A model generated the notes under the pieces. That model saw nothing but the letters and a program-made list of their open reading frames with translations. It was not told the origin of the DNA and did not search any database. A stretch of 64,000 bases of DNA from Lysinibacillus xylanilyticus. GTDB lineage: Bacteria > Bacillota > Bacilli > Bacillales_A > Planococcaceae. The DNA is taken from positions 1,230,745 to 1,294,744 of the forward strand of contig NZ_LFXJ01000005.1 of NCBI RefSeq assembly GCF_001183605.1, in the 5' to 3' direction. A program made the position numbers and the translations under genes. The first letter of the stretch is position 1; every line of letters begins with the position of its first letter. Positions 8,313-18,799 of this stretch are shown here, in pieces.

Positions 8313-9986
8313 TTACATTTTTTTAGGCGCTGCAATTCCTAATAATGATAACGATTCTTTTAAAACAACAGCTACACAATGACAAAAAGCTAATCTTGAT
8401 GTTCTTTGGCTGTCATCGACCAATACTTTATTTTGCGCATAATATTTATTAAATTGACGCGCTAATTGTAAAGCATATTTAGCAATTTGCGATGGGTCTG
8501 CTTGCTCAAAAGCGTTGGCAATTACTTTCGGAAACTGCTCCAGCAATAAAATAACTGGCCATGCTTGCTCCCCTAATGCTTCGAACAATACTTCATAACT
8601 ATGTTCATTTGATTTCTCCAAAAGAGATGAAATACGTGCATACGTATATTGAATATATGGCCCTGTCTCACCTTCGAAATTCATCATGTGCTCAATGGAA
8701 AACTCAATATCATGAAGACGATCATTTTTTAAATCATTAAAAATAACCGCTCCTACACCAACCTGATACGCAACGTTCTCTTTATCCACTAGATTAGGAT
8801 TTTTCTCTTCGATATTTCGCTTCGCCGTAGCAATCGCTTCTTTTAACACATCTGCTAATAAAACGATCTTTCCTTTACGCGTCGACATTTTTTTACCCTC
8901 TTTTAGGATCATACCAAAAGGCACATGCTGTAAATCTTTTGCCCAATCGTACCCCATCTTCTCAATGACCTTAAATAGTTGATTAAAGTGAAGAGATTGT
9001 TCATTCCCTACAACATAAAATATTTTTTCAGGATCATATTGTTGTTTACGATAAAAAGCAGCGGCTAAATCACGTGTAGCATAAAGCGTAGCACCGTCTG
9101 TTTTAGTAATTAAGCATGGAGGCATATTGGCTATTTCAACAACATAAGCACCATCCGATTGCACAAGCAGCCCTTTTTCTTCCAACTCCTTAACAACAGC
9201 AGGCATTTTGTCATTGTAGTACGATTCCCCAGCGAATGAATCAAAATTTATCCCAAGCAGTTGATAAATAGTCTTGAATTCTTCTAGTGATGCATCTCTA
9301 AACCATTGCCAAAGCGCTAACGCCTCTTCATCCCCATCTTCTAATGCTTTAAACGCGGTACGTGCCTGTTCGTTGAGTGAATCATCTAGTTCCGCTCCTT
9401 CATGAAACTTTACATAAATTTTTAACAATTCCTCTATTGGGGCGGCTTCAATAGTTTTTTGATCTCCCCATTTTCGATAAGCAACGATTAGCTTACCAAA
9501 CTGTGTTCCCCAATCACCTAAATGATTAATGCGGATTGCTTGATAGCCGTTTTTCTCGGCAATGTAGGCCAAAGCATTACCGATCACTGTAGAACGTAGA
9601 TGGCCCATGGAAAAAGGCTTCGCTATATTAGGTGAAGAAAAATCCAACACTACATTCCCCTTCGATTCCTGCTGAGTCCCGTATAAATTTTTTTCTTTTA
9701 CTATTTGGCTAAGCACTTGATGCGTAATCGTTGGCTGATGGTAAAATATATTGACATATCCACCTACTACTTGAACCTCTTGTATTAAGTCACAGCTTAA
9801 ATTGTTTTTTATGTCGGATGCGATACTGTTAGGAGATTTTCTTAATTTCTTTGCTAAAGTAAAGCACGGAAATGCCAAGTCCCCTAGGTCTAAATTTTTC
9901 GGTTTTTCTAGTAAATTTTGAATGTCATTGACAGACAGCTCGTTATTTAATGCCACAGCGATGCTTTTCGCGATTTGTGTATTCAT
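8313..9986 (-). CDS. argS: Arginyl-tRNA synthetase
   Basis: A class I aminoacyl-tRNA synthetase of 557 residues, the usual length for Bacillus ArgS. It has the N-terminal additional domain, then SSPNIAKPFSMGHLRST carrying the HIGH-equivalent MGHL, the KMSKS-like loop KKMSTRKGK, and a C-terminal anticodon-binding helical domain with TYARISSLL and ARQFNKYYAQNKVL. It charges tRNA-Arg. Expression is predicted to respond to uncharged tRNA-Arg through the T-box at 10237-10474. The leader is unusually long because a dispersed repeat sits between the T-box terminator and the start codon. Confidence 0.96.
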   Translation of the reverse strand: MNTQIAKSIAVALNNELSVNDIQNLLEKPKNLDLGDLAFPCFTLAKKLRKSPNSIASDIKNNLSCDLIQEVQVVGGYVNIFYHQPTITHQVLSQIVKEKNLYGTQQESKGNVVLDFSSPNIAKPFSMGHLRSTVIGNALAYIAEKNGYQAIRINHLGDWGTQFGKLIVAYRKWGDQKTIEAAPIEELLKIYVKFHEGAELDDSLNEQARTAFKALEDGDEEALALWQWFRDASLEEFKTIYQLLGINFDSFAGESYYNDKMPAVVKELEEKGLLVQSDGAYVVEIANMPPCLITKTDGATLYATRDLAAAFYRKQQYDPEKIFYVVGNEQSLHFNQLFKVIEKMGYDWAKDLQHVPFGMILKEGKKMSTRKGKIVLLADVLKEAIATAKRNIEEKNPNLVDKENVAYQVGVGAVIFNDLKNDRLHDIEFSIEHMMNFEGETGPYIQYTYARISSLLEKSNEHSYEVLFEALGEQAWPVILLLEQFPKVIANAFEQADPSQIAKYALQLARQFNKYYAQNKVLVDDSQRTSRLAFCHCVAVVLKESLSLLGIAAPKKM

Positions 9987-10011
9987 GTTCGTTCTCCTCT
10001 CAATTTAAAAT

Positions 10012-10145
10012 CAATTTCGCCTTGGCGTAATTGTAGCTGACGCTTTGCTTTCGCTACAGATAAACAATGCGTCCGGATTTTGAATTGTGCCAGCACAATT
10101 CATTCCCTTGAAAATCCGTGACATCCGCCGGAGGCTTTTTCTTCA
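10012..10145. repeat. Dispersed hairpin repeat, locus 2, inside the argS leader
   Basis: Contains the AATT-palindrome module (10012-10033, CGCC/GGCG centre), the 25 bp GTAGC...GCTAC module (10033-10057), a nested stem GGATTTT/AAAATCC around GAATTGTGC/GCACAATTC (10082-10101) and the GACATCCGCCGGAGGC module. It lies between the T-box terminator and argS, so it is transcribed whenever argS is. Confidence 0.8.
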
Positions 10146-10236
10146 TTCAGAAGGTGTTTGTACATTCACAAAAAAGGGACCACCTCTCCTTTTCATCTCG
10201 TACCAATAGAGGTAAGAGATTTCTACTGAATTAAGA

Positions 10237-10474
10237 TAAAAAAAAGCCCCCGTCTCTAAATATAGAGACGAGAGCATAGTTATCCCGTGGTACCACTCTA
10301 GTTGCCATAATAATATGACCACTTTCCATTGTTAACGAGGTGACTCCCCGATATTCTCTACTACTAATTCGAGAACCTTCTCCAAAGTGCGTTTCATTTA
10401 TGGCTTCTGCATTAGGCTCACACCATCCCTAATTCGCTTTCCAGTAACACCATAAACTACTCTCTTTTTCATCA
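10237..10474 (-). promoter_or_regulatory. T-box leader of argS
   Basis: Read on the minus strand, the leader begins with GAGAGTAG, forms a stem I (TTTATGG/CCATAAA) and carries the T-box AGAGTGGTACCACGGG (10284-10299), which pairs with the acceptor end of uncharged tRNA. The triplet CGC followed by A at 10391-10389 lies on the 3' side of stem I and is the likely arginine specifier. The terminator is at 10246-10275. High uncharged tRNA-Arg should favour the antiterminator and argS transcription. Confidence 0.93.
10241..10275 (-). terminator. T-box terminator
   Basis: The stem CTCTCGTCTC...GAGACGGGGGC with a following T8 on the minus strand competes with the T-box antiterminator. Confidence 0.9.
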
Positions 10475-10477
10475 AAT

Positions 10478-10680
10478 TTAACTTATTTCAGCGGGCGTCC
10501 AAACATCCGCTGAAATAAGTTAAAGCCTCCGGCGGATGTCACGGAAATCGGAAAGGAGTTAATAAAGGATGTTAGCCTAAAATCATCGCATCCATGCGAT
10601 AACGGCTAACTGACCTGCATCACGCAGGCCTAAGCACAAAGCCGATTCCGGACGCAATTATGCCGAGGCATAATTGATCT
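10478..10680. repeat. Dispersed hairpin repeat, locus 3 (longest composite)
   Basis: Begins with a perfect 17 bp inverted repeat (10478-10494 with 10507-10523, core TTTCAGCGG/CCGCTGAAA), followed by GCCTCCGGCGGATGTCACGG. A nested cloverleaf-like set comes next: GTTAGCC/GGCTAAC enclosing ATCGCAT/ATGCGAT, then CCTGC/GCAGG. It ends with the palindrome CAATTATGCC/GGCATAATTG (10655-10676). It lies directly upstream of the T-box leader. Confidence 0.85.
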
Positions 10681-10758
10681 GTAATTTCAAAATATTCTAC
10701 ACGAGCCGCCATTTAAAGTCAACAGTCTTTTCTAAATTATTAAAAAATTAGTTTTACA

Positions 10759-11787
10759 TTAAAAATGTCCCGCTGAATAATTAACAATAACACTTTTTTC
10801 TGCCTGCCAGACCGTTCTCACCTTATTTTTCTTGAAGTCATAATATGAGAGGACGCTCTCTTTAGGTATTTCTAAAATACTATAACGTTTACTTTCATCG
10901 ATTATACTAGATAAAAAGTAAAATCCATTTTTGTTTTCAACAAATTTAACAGAACGAATTTTTGAATAAATACCACTACTATCTAGTAGAGGCTTCACGG
11001 TGTTTGATTGGATATCTATTTCTACAACATGCGAAATAGAGCTGTCTACAGCTTCATCATAGCTGATTATTATTGAGTTCGCACCTGGTGCCAATGATGC
11101 GCCACTAATAAATCTCTCAACATCGGCTATATGTTTTATTTTTTGACCTTCAATATTATAAATATCCAAACTGTTTTTGATCGGTTGTAATTTCGTTTGA
11201 TTTTTATTAGCCTCGGTAATTTTCTTCTGATCTTCGTTCGCGGAAAAAGTAACTACAATTAATTGATTATTATTCGGGTTATAATTAAAATCTAAAACAC
11301 TTCTATCCTTGTTTTCTTCGTCCCATATTTGTATTTTCTTTGTTTGAAGATTATACGTAGCTATATGAAAATTTCTAAATTCATCTCTTAATAGCACTCT
11401 CATCAAAATAATTTTTTGCTCCTTGTCTATTTGGATAAAATCAACGTTATTAAATACAGTGGTTAATTGTTTTATTTGATTCGTGATTAAGTCATTTTCA
11501 AATAATTGTATAGTATGATCTTTTATGCCATCAGCAAAGTACAATTTATTATTAAGTTCAGAATATGCGAAAGCAGTATAATCCGCCGTTTCTTTACTTA
11601 ATAATAATTTACTTTTATTCTGAATCTGGTCAAATTGATAGAAGTTAAACTTCAAACTTTTAGGGTCAAACACATTGATATAAAGCTTAGATTCAGAGGA
11701 GTTATGATCATCAATTGAAAATATTTTTTTACTAAAGACAATGCAAATTATTACGATGATTATCAAAATAAATAAAAATCTTTTCAA
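10759..11787 (-). CDS. Membrane-anchored protein, possible beta-propeller
   Basis: A 342-residue protein with an N-terminal hydrophobic segment (FLFILIIIVIICIVF), probably an uncleaved anchor with the rest outside. Repeated blocks of about 45 residues such as YTAFAYSELNNKLYFADGI and VKFVENKNGFYFLSSII resemble degenerate TolB/WD40-like propeller blades. No catalytic motif is seen. The lipoprotein at 21918 has a similar build (SLFDNEGKSSIVELD, KLSGNKQYLAYMSAKGDG), so the two may be distant paralogues. Function unknown; the gene stands alone. Confidence 0.6.
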   Translation of the reverse strand: MKRFLFILIIIVIICIVFSKKIFSIDDHNSSESKLYINVFDPKSLKFNFYQFDQIQNKSKLLLSKETADYTAFAYSELNNKLYFADGIKDHTIQLFENDLITNQIKQLTTVFNNVDFIQIDKEQKIILMRVLLRDEFRNFHIATYNLQTKKIQIWDEENKDRSVLDFNYNPNNNQLIVVTFSANEDQKKITEANKNQTKLQPIKNSLDIYNIEGQKIKHIADVERFISGASLAPGANSIIISYDEAVDSSISHVVEIDIQSNTVKPLLDSSGIYSKIRSVKFVENKNGFYFLSSIIDESKRYSILEIPKESVLSYYDFKKNKVRTVWQAEKSVIVNYSAGHF

Positions 11788-13936
<2,149 letters not shown>

Positions 13937-13943
13937 TTAACAA

Positions 13944-13986
13944 AACAGGGTTCTCCTATTCAAAAAGGAGAACCCTGTTATTTTAT
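13944..13986 (+). terminator. Terminator of ykpA
   Basis: AACAGGGTTCTCCT pairs with AGGAGAACCCTGTT, followed by ATTTTAT. Confidence 0.9.
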
Positions 13987-14054
13987 ACATATCTTTACTT
14001 ACAAAAAAATGGTGGTAGCTATTTCAAATACACTTCATTTTTGTAAATAAATTA

Positions 14055-15398
14055 TTACTTTGTCGAGGTTGTCATTGCTACTTCCACTTGAGCATCTGAC
14101 ATGCTTTCATTTTCTTGTACTTTCTCGACAGCTTCTTCATATTGACTGATCATCCGTGTATCTGGTGCAAATACTGCAAGTAGCAGTGATAACAATAGCC
14201 CCGCGATCATTAATCCACCGAACAAATATGGTGATGCCCCATACTCTGTAGCTAAAGATGTCCATAGCATTGGTCCAAAACCGACGATTGCCGCAGCGAC
14301 TTGATAGCCAAAGGATAGTCCTGTGTATCGAACATTCGCAGGGAATAATTCAGAGAAAAACGTACCTTGAGTCGAGAAAATGGCTGCCCATACGACACCA
14401 AGTAAAATGATTTGCAACATAAAGAAATAGGTTGAATTGATTGGAATCATTACGAAATATGGAATCGCTAGCAGTAACATTGTGATAAGTCCACCAATAT
14501 AAATTTTCTTTCGACCTATAAAATCTGAAAAATACCCAACAAGTGGAATTGTGACAATCATTGTTGCACAGCTTAACGTTAGAGCAAATAACGCGACATC
14601 TCTTGTATAGCCTATATACGTAGTTGCGTACACCAAAATAAACGACATTAAAAACACATTAAAGAATCCATCCCCTATTTTTAATCCAATAATGCGGAAA
14701 ATATCTTTTCTGTTATATTTAAAGACTTGAACAATTGGTAATTTGGCTAATTCACCATTGTCTTTTTTACGCTTAAATTCAGGTGTTTCTTCAATCCCAC
14801 TTCGAATCCAAATAGCTAATACTATTAAAACTGCGCTAAAAAGAAATGGTAAACGCCAACCCCAGGCCATAAATTGTGCTTCAGTCGTTAATGAAGAAAT
14901 AAGCGTAAAACTAAATGTACCTAAAACTAAGCCGATCGGTACACCAAGCTGTGGAATAGAACCAAAAAAGCCACGCACACCTTTTGTAGCCGATTCAGTA
15001 GCTAATAACACGGCACCTCCCCATTCACCACCAAGTGCAATCCCTTGAATCAGTCGTAAAATTACTAAAAGCGTTGGTGCGAGTAACCCCACTTGTGCAT
15101 AGGTAGGTAATAAACCAATCAGAAAAGAACTACCGCCCATTCCTATTAAAGTAAGCATTAGCGAGGCTTTTCTTCCGATTCGATCCCCCATATGTCCAAA
15201 AATCAAACTTCCAATTGGACGAGCTGCATATCCAGCTCCAAACGTAGCAAATGCAATTAAAATCGAAATTGCTGGGTTAGTCGAAGGGAAAAAAAGTGTT
15301 GTAAAAACTAATCCCGTTGCAGTACCATACAAATAAAAGTCGTACCATTCAATGATTGAACCTGCTAAACTTGCTAATAATATCTTCACATTTTTCAT
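14055..15398 (-). CDS. MFS metabolite:H+ symporter (MHS family)
   Basis: A 447-residue transporter with 12 predicted membrane segments. The opening SLAGSIIEWYDFYLYG and the loop GHMGDRIGRK are the hallmarks of the MHS group that imports organic acids and betaines (ShiA, ProP, KgtP). A second copy of the loop motif is seen as FSDFIGRKK. It starts 43 bases after the acyl-CoA ligase gene on the same strand, so the two probably form an operon that imports and activates a carboxylic acid. The substrate cannot be told from sequence. Confidence 0.85.
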   Translation of the reverse strand: MKNVKILLASLAGSIIEWYDFYLYGTATGLVFTTLFFPSTNPAISILIAFATFGAGYAARPIGSLIFGHMGDRIGRKASLMLTLIGMGGSSFLIGLLPTYAQVGLLAPTLLVILRLIQGIALGGEWGGAVLLATESATKGVRGFFGSIPQLGVPIGLVLGTFSFTLISSLTTEAQFMAWGWRLPFLFSAVLIVLAIWIRSGIEETPEFKRKKDNGELAKLPIVQVFKYNRKDIFRIIGLKIGDGFFNVFLMSFILVYATTYIGYTRDVALFALTLSCATMIVTIPLVGYFSDFIGRKKIYIGGLITMLLLAIPYFVMIPINSTYFFMLQIILLGVVWAAIFSTQGTFFSELFPANVRYTGLSFGYQVAAAIVGFGPMLWTSLATEYGASPYLFGGLMIAGLLLSLLLAVFAPDTRMISQYEEAVEKVQENESMSDAQVEVAMTTSTK

Positions 15399-15441
15399 CT
15401 AATCCCTTCCCTCTACATTCAATTTTTTATATTCATTCTCA

Positions 15442-17001
15442 TTAACTTAAAATAGCGTTACGTAAAACATGCTTTTGAATTTTTCCGACAGGTGTCCGAG
15501 GGAAATCAGCCACGAATTCAATACTATCTGGTACTTTAAATTTTGCGAGACGTTCCCGACAATGAGCAATCAATGCCTCTTCACTTATAGTAGCGCCAGT
15601 TTGCAATATGATATAAGCTTTAATAGCTTCGTCACGCATTTCATCTGGTACTCCGATGACCGCTGCTTCAAATACTGATGGATGCTCTGTTAATACACTC
15701 TCTACTTCGTTCGCTGCCACATTTTCACCTGAACGTTTAATCATGTCCTTTATCCGATCAACGAAATAAAAATAACCATCTTTATCTATTCTTGCGTTAT
15801 CCCCAGTTAGTAACCAGTTATCTATAACAGTGTCATTTGTCGCTTGCTCGTTTTTAAAGTAGCCTTTCATTAGGGTTCTCCCTGGTTCGCCTTTAACGGC
15901 AATTTGTCCAATTTCCCCTTGATTTACGGGGTTCCCATGTTCATCTACAAGTTGAACCTCATAACCAATGCTTGGTCTACCAATACTCATATTTTTCCGT
16001 ATTCCAAATAGAGGATTTATCAAGGGAATCCCAACTGTTTCGGTCAATCCGTATAGTTGCAATAACTTAACATCAAATTGCTCCTCAAACTGTACTAATT
16101 GATGTTCTGCAACTGTCTGTGCGAAAAGGATGAGTCGTAAAGGATTATCCTTGGCCTCCTTTTCATAATCTTTCGCTAATATCATACGAATAGGTGCGGC
16201 GAATAAAGAACCAACTGTTCCGCCTAACGCCTTTGCTTGTTTAAAATAACGTGAAGCACTAAATTTCTCTGTAACTGCAATGCTTGCCCCTACCATGATG
16301 GCTGACATTGTTGAGTAATATTGCGCATTTCCATGGAAAAGCGGTAAGACAATAAATGTTCGATCTTCAGGTGTTAAAGCTATTGAACGAGCCATTAACT
16401 CACCAGTGTAAATATAATTGGCATGTGTCACTTGAACGCCTTTAGGTCTTGATGTTGTGCCAGAAGTATAAAGCAATGCCACAATATCTTCTGACGAAAC
16501 TATTGGGAAGTGTACATTATTATCGCTTTCATTTTTTATGAGCTCAGAAAAATATAAGACACCTTCATAGCTATTTTGTTGTCTCGTAACAATAATATTT
16601 TGTAAAGTCGGTGTTTTAGATTTAATACTGACAAACTTTTCGATATAGTCCTCTTCAGTAATAATAAGGACAGCTTCGGCATGAGAAATAATATATTCCA
16701 TTTCATCTGCTGGTGATAAAACGTTAGTTGGCACCATAATGCCCCCAATTTCAGCTAAAGCAAACCATGCTGTGAAAAATTCCATATTGTTTGGTAAATG
16801 TAACACAACATGATCCCCTTTTTTGATGCCAAGCTTAAGAAGTGCATTACTGAAGCGCATAATCTCTTGATAAAAATCCCCATAGTTTTTTTCGAAATAG
16901 TTTCCATTACTATCCTCAAATCGAATAAAACTTTTCTCAGGCTGTTGCTCTATTCTCTCCCTTAAAACAGAGCGTAATGTTCTATTCCCAATTAAATCCA
17001 T
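15442..17001 (-). CDS. Acyl-CoA synthetase (AMP-forming)
   Basis: This 519-residue member of the adenylate-forming family activates a carboxylic acid with ATP and joins it to CoA. The P-loop-like motif LLYTSGTTSRPKGV, the A5 motif YGLTETVG, the hinge region GDNARIDKDGYFYFVDRIKDMIKRSGENV and the catalytic lysine in PRTPVGKIQKH are all present. It is closest in type to crotonobetaine/carnitine or medium-chain acyl-CoA ligases. It is the first gene of an operon with the MHS transporter, is divergent from a TetR regulator, and is preceded by a consensus promoter with an overlapping palindrome. The ribosome binding site is a G-rich run at 17006-17012. Confidence 0.88.
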   Translation of the reverse strand: MDLIGNRTLRSVLRERIEQQPEKSFIRFEDSNGNYFEKNYGDFYQEIMRFSNALLKLGIKKGDHVVLHLPNNMEFFTAWFALAEIGGIMVPTNVLSPADEMEYIISHAEAVLIITEEDYIEKFVSIKSKTPTLQNIIVTRQQNSYEGVLYFSELIKNESDNNVHFPIVSSEDIVALLYTSGTTSRPKGVQVTHANYIYTGELMARSIALTPEDRTFIVLPLFHGNAQYYSTMSAIMVGASIAVTEKFSASRYFKQAKALGGTVGSLFAAPIRMILAKDYEKEAKDNPLRLILFAQTVAEHQLVQFEEQFDVKLLQLYGLTETVGIPLINPLFGIRKNMSIGRPSIGYEVQLVDEHGNPVNQGEIGQIAVKGEPGRTLMKGYFKNEQATNDTVIDNWLLTGDNARIDKDGYFYFVDRIKDMIKRSGENVAANEVESVLTEHPSVFEAAVIGVPDEMRDEAIKAYIILQTGATISEEALIAHCRERLAKFKVPDSIEFVADFPRTPVGKIQKHVLRNAILS

Positions 17002-17030
17002 GATATCCCCCCCACTTATAATAGTTTCAT

Positions 17031-17074
17031 AGACTATAGTCTGTATATTAATCGGCGAGACAATTATTTGTCAA
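17031..17074 (-). promoter_or_regulatory. Promoter and palindromic operator of the ligase operon
   Basis: On the minus strand TTGACA (17074-17069) and TAATAT (17050-17045) are separated by 18 bases, a good sigma-A promoter. A perfect 12 bp palindrome AGACTATAGTCT (17031-17042) follows just downstream of the -10 box, where a bound repressor would block initiation. The neighbouring TetR protein is the obvious candidate to bind it. Confidence 0.75.
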
Positions 17075-17171
17075 CGTTTTTTCTAATAATTCAGAAAATA
17101 ACTTAAATACATAATCGAGTATTATGCTAAAGTTAAGTAGAATATCTTGTGGAAATTAGGTGATGCAGAGA

Positions 17172-17789
17172 ATGAAAAAGACACGAAAAGAGCAGGCTCA
17201 AGAAACGAAAAAACATATCTATTTAACAGCACTTAAATTGTTCGAAACGAAAGGCTTTGATCAAGTCTCGGTTGATGAAATTGTGCAAAAAAGCAAAAGC
17301 TCAAAAGGAGCTTTTTATGGTCATTTTTCGTCTAAGTACGATATTTTCCTAGAAAAATTTAAAGAAATTGATCATTTTTACGAGGAATTTACAACTACAC
17401 TGCCCACAAATATTAGTTTCAAGGAAAAGGTTATCTCATTAATTGATGCACAAATGAAATATTTAAAAGATGATTTAGGAATGGATTTAATGCGTTCTGT
17501 TTACAAGAGTGGCTTAATTGAAAACGAAGAAAATTTCTTTACCAATTTTGAACGCGAATTGTATAAAATTCTGCATTCATTTATACAAAAAGCTATTAAA
17601 GATGGCGAATTAACTGTACAAATAAATGTTCAACAAACTGTTATTTACATTAGTCGTTGTATGCGAGGTTCATTATATGACTGGTTAGTCTTCGGAAAAG
17701 ATTTTGATTTATTACAAGAAAGCAAAGGCTTTATTGAAATATTTTTAGATGGTTTATTAACTAAGGAAAATCAAATTAAAAATAAGTAG
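17172..17789 (+). CDS. TetR/AcrR family transcriptional regulator
   Basis: The start at 17172 (MKKTRKEQAQ) has AGGTGA eight bases upstream; upstream GTG and ATG codons at 17160 and 17163 are less well placed. The helix-turn-helix is seen as FETKGFDQVSVDEIVQKS followed by KSSKGAFYGHFSSKYDIF, the classic TetR N-terminal domain. The remaining 150 residues form the helical ligand-binding and dimerisation part. It is divergent from the ligase/MHS operon and probably represses it, releasing DNA on binding an acyl-CoA or related ligand. Confidence 0.9.
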   Translation: MKKTRKEQAQETKKHIYLTALKLFETKGFDQVSVDEIVQKSKSSKGAFYGHFSSKYDIFLEKFKEIDHFYEEFTTTLPTNISFKEKVISLIDAQMKYLKDDLGMDLMRSVYKSGLIENEENFFTNFERELYKILHSFIQKAIKDGELTVQINVQQTVIYISRCMRGSLYDWLVFGKDFDLLQESKGFIEIFLDGLLTKENQIKNK

Positions 17790-17822
17790 CCTATAAAAAA
17801 CTACCTATTCTACTGCAAACCC

Positions 17823-17862
17823 AAAATAGGCATTTCCTCAAATTAGATTTGCCTATTTTCTC
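17823..17862 (+). terminator. Terminator of the tetR gene
   Basis: AAAATAGGCA (17823-17832) pairs with TGCCTATTTT (17850-17859). Confidence 0.7.
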
Positions 17863-17906
17863 GTAATATTTAATTGTTCTTCATTCTCACAAAAACCTTA
17901 TTATAG

Positions 17907-17938
17907 AAAAAAGACAGATACATTGAGTATCTGCCTTT
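17907..17938 (-). terminator. Terminator of the dinB-like gene
   Basis: On the minus strand GGCAGATAC...GTATCTGTC is followed by T6. Confidence 0.85.
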
Positions 17939-17943
17939 GTCAT

Positions 17944-18417
17944 TTACTTTTGCATTTCCTTCGTTGGTCCCAATACACCTGGTACTGGTAAGCCCGCTTG
18001 ACGTAGAAGCACCGTTATTTGTCCACGGTGGTGTGTTTGATGATCGACCATTACACGTAATAATGCACCTCTAGCTATTGGTCCAGTGAAGCCTTTTACT
18101 TCCTCCAGCAAGTCTTCATTTGATAGCTTTGCCGCTTCCTCTTTTACACTATTTGCTACATTTTCATAAGCAGCTACGATTTCAGCAGCTGTAGATGGAA
18201 TTGGATCTTCTTGTCGAGTCATTGGCACCTTTAAACCTGCCAAGAAACTGAAATAACCAGTAGCACCTACTAAATGCCAACCTAACCAACCTAGTGTGCT
18301 ATGACCTTCCACGATGCTTTGCTCTAGCTTGTCATCTGTTAAAGCCTTTAATACTTGAATAGTACCTTGTGCTGATGCTGACCATTCATTTAAAAAGTCA
18401 TCTACTTGTCGATACAT
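17944..18417 (-). CDS. DinB family protein
   Basis: A 157-residue four-helix protein of the DinB/YfiT superfamily. The start at 18417 (MYRQVDDFLNEW) has a G6 run seven bases upstream; a longer frame to 18447 would read through it. The three metal-binding histidines are recognisable in LGWHLVGA and in MVDHQTHHRGQ. Relatives include thiol S-transferases of the bacillithiol/mycothiol pathway, but many have no known substrate. It is single, with its own terminator. Confidence 0.85.
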   Translation of the reverse strand: MYRQVDDFLNEWSASAQGTIQVLKALTDDKLEQSIVEGHSTLGWLGWHLVGATGYFSFLAGLKVPMTRQEDPIPSTAAEIVAAYENVANSVKEEAAKLSNEDLLEEVKGFTGPIARGALLRVMVDHQTHHRGQITVLLRQAGLPVPGVLGPTKEMQK

Positions 18418-18624
18418 AAAAAAGCCCCCCCATTTTCGTAAATTCATTTCTATCTTATTAAATTCTAAACTCTCTTACAAGTTTCAAGCTCATGTTTACA
18501 TAATATTATTATAAATTAATCTGTTATAACTATTCATTTCAGTTACTTTTTACTTCTCTTTCATCAAAACAAGTATACGAATCTTTAAATTGTAAAATCA
18601 TGTATAATAGTTTTATCTTATAAT

Positions 18625-18775
18625 CAATTATGCCTTGGCTTAATTGTGTCCAAAGGCTTTAGGCCAAGGATAAATCATGACGATGCGTTCTTAGATTGAG
18701 TTTCTCTATTTCCGCGGATGTCTTTTGTACCGAAAGCTTGGCGACAGGTACGGATGTTTAGACAACCGTTGAAAT
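18625..18775. repeat. Dispersed hairpin repeat, locus 4
   Basis: Contains the palindrome module CAATTATGCC/GGCTTAATTG (18625-18646) and, in reverse orientation, the long module at 18708-18775. That module (GGATGTCTTTTGTACCGAAAG inner part, TTTCC/GAAAT ends) aligns over nearly its whole length with 46282-46348 read on the other strand. Confidence 0.75.
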
Positions 18776-18799
18776 AATTTAAATAGAAAGAGGTATTTT

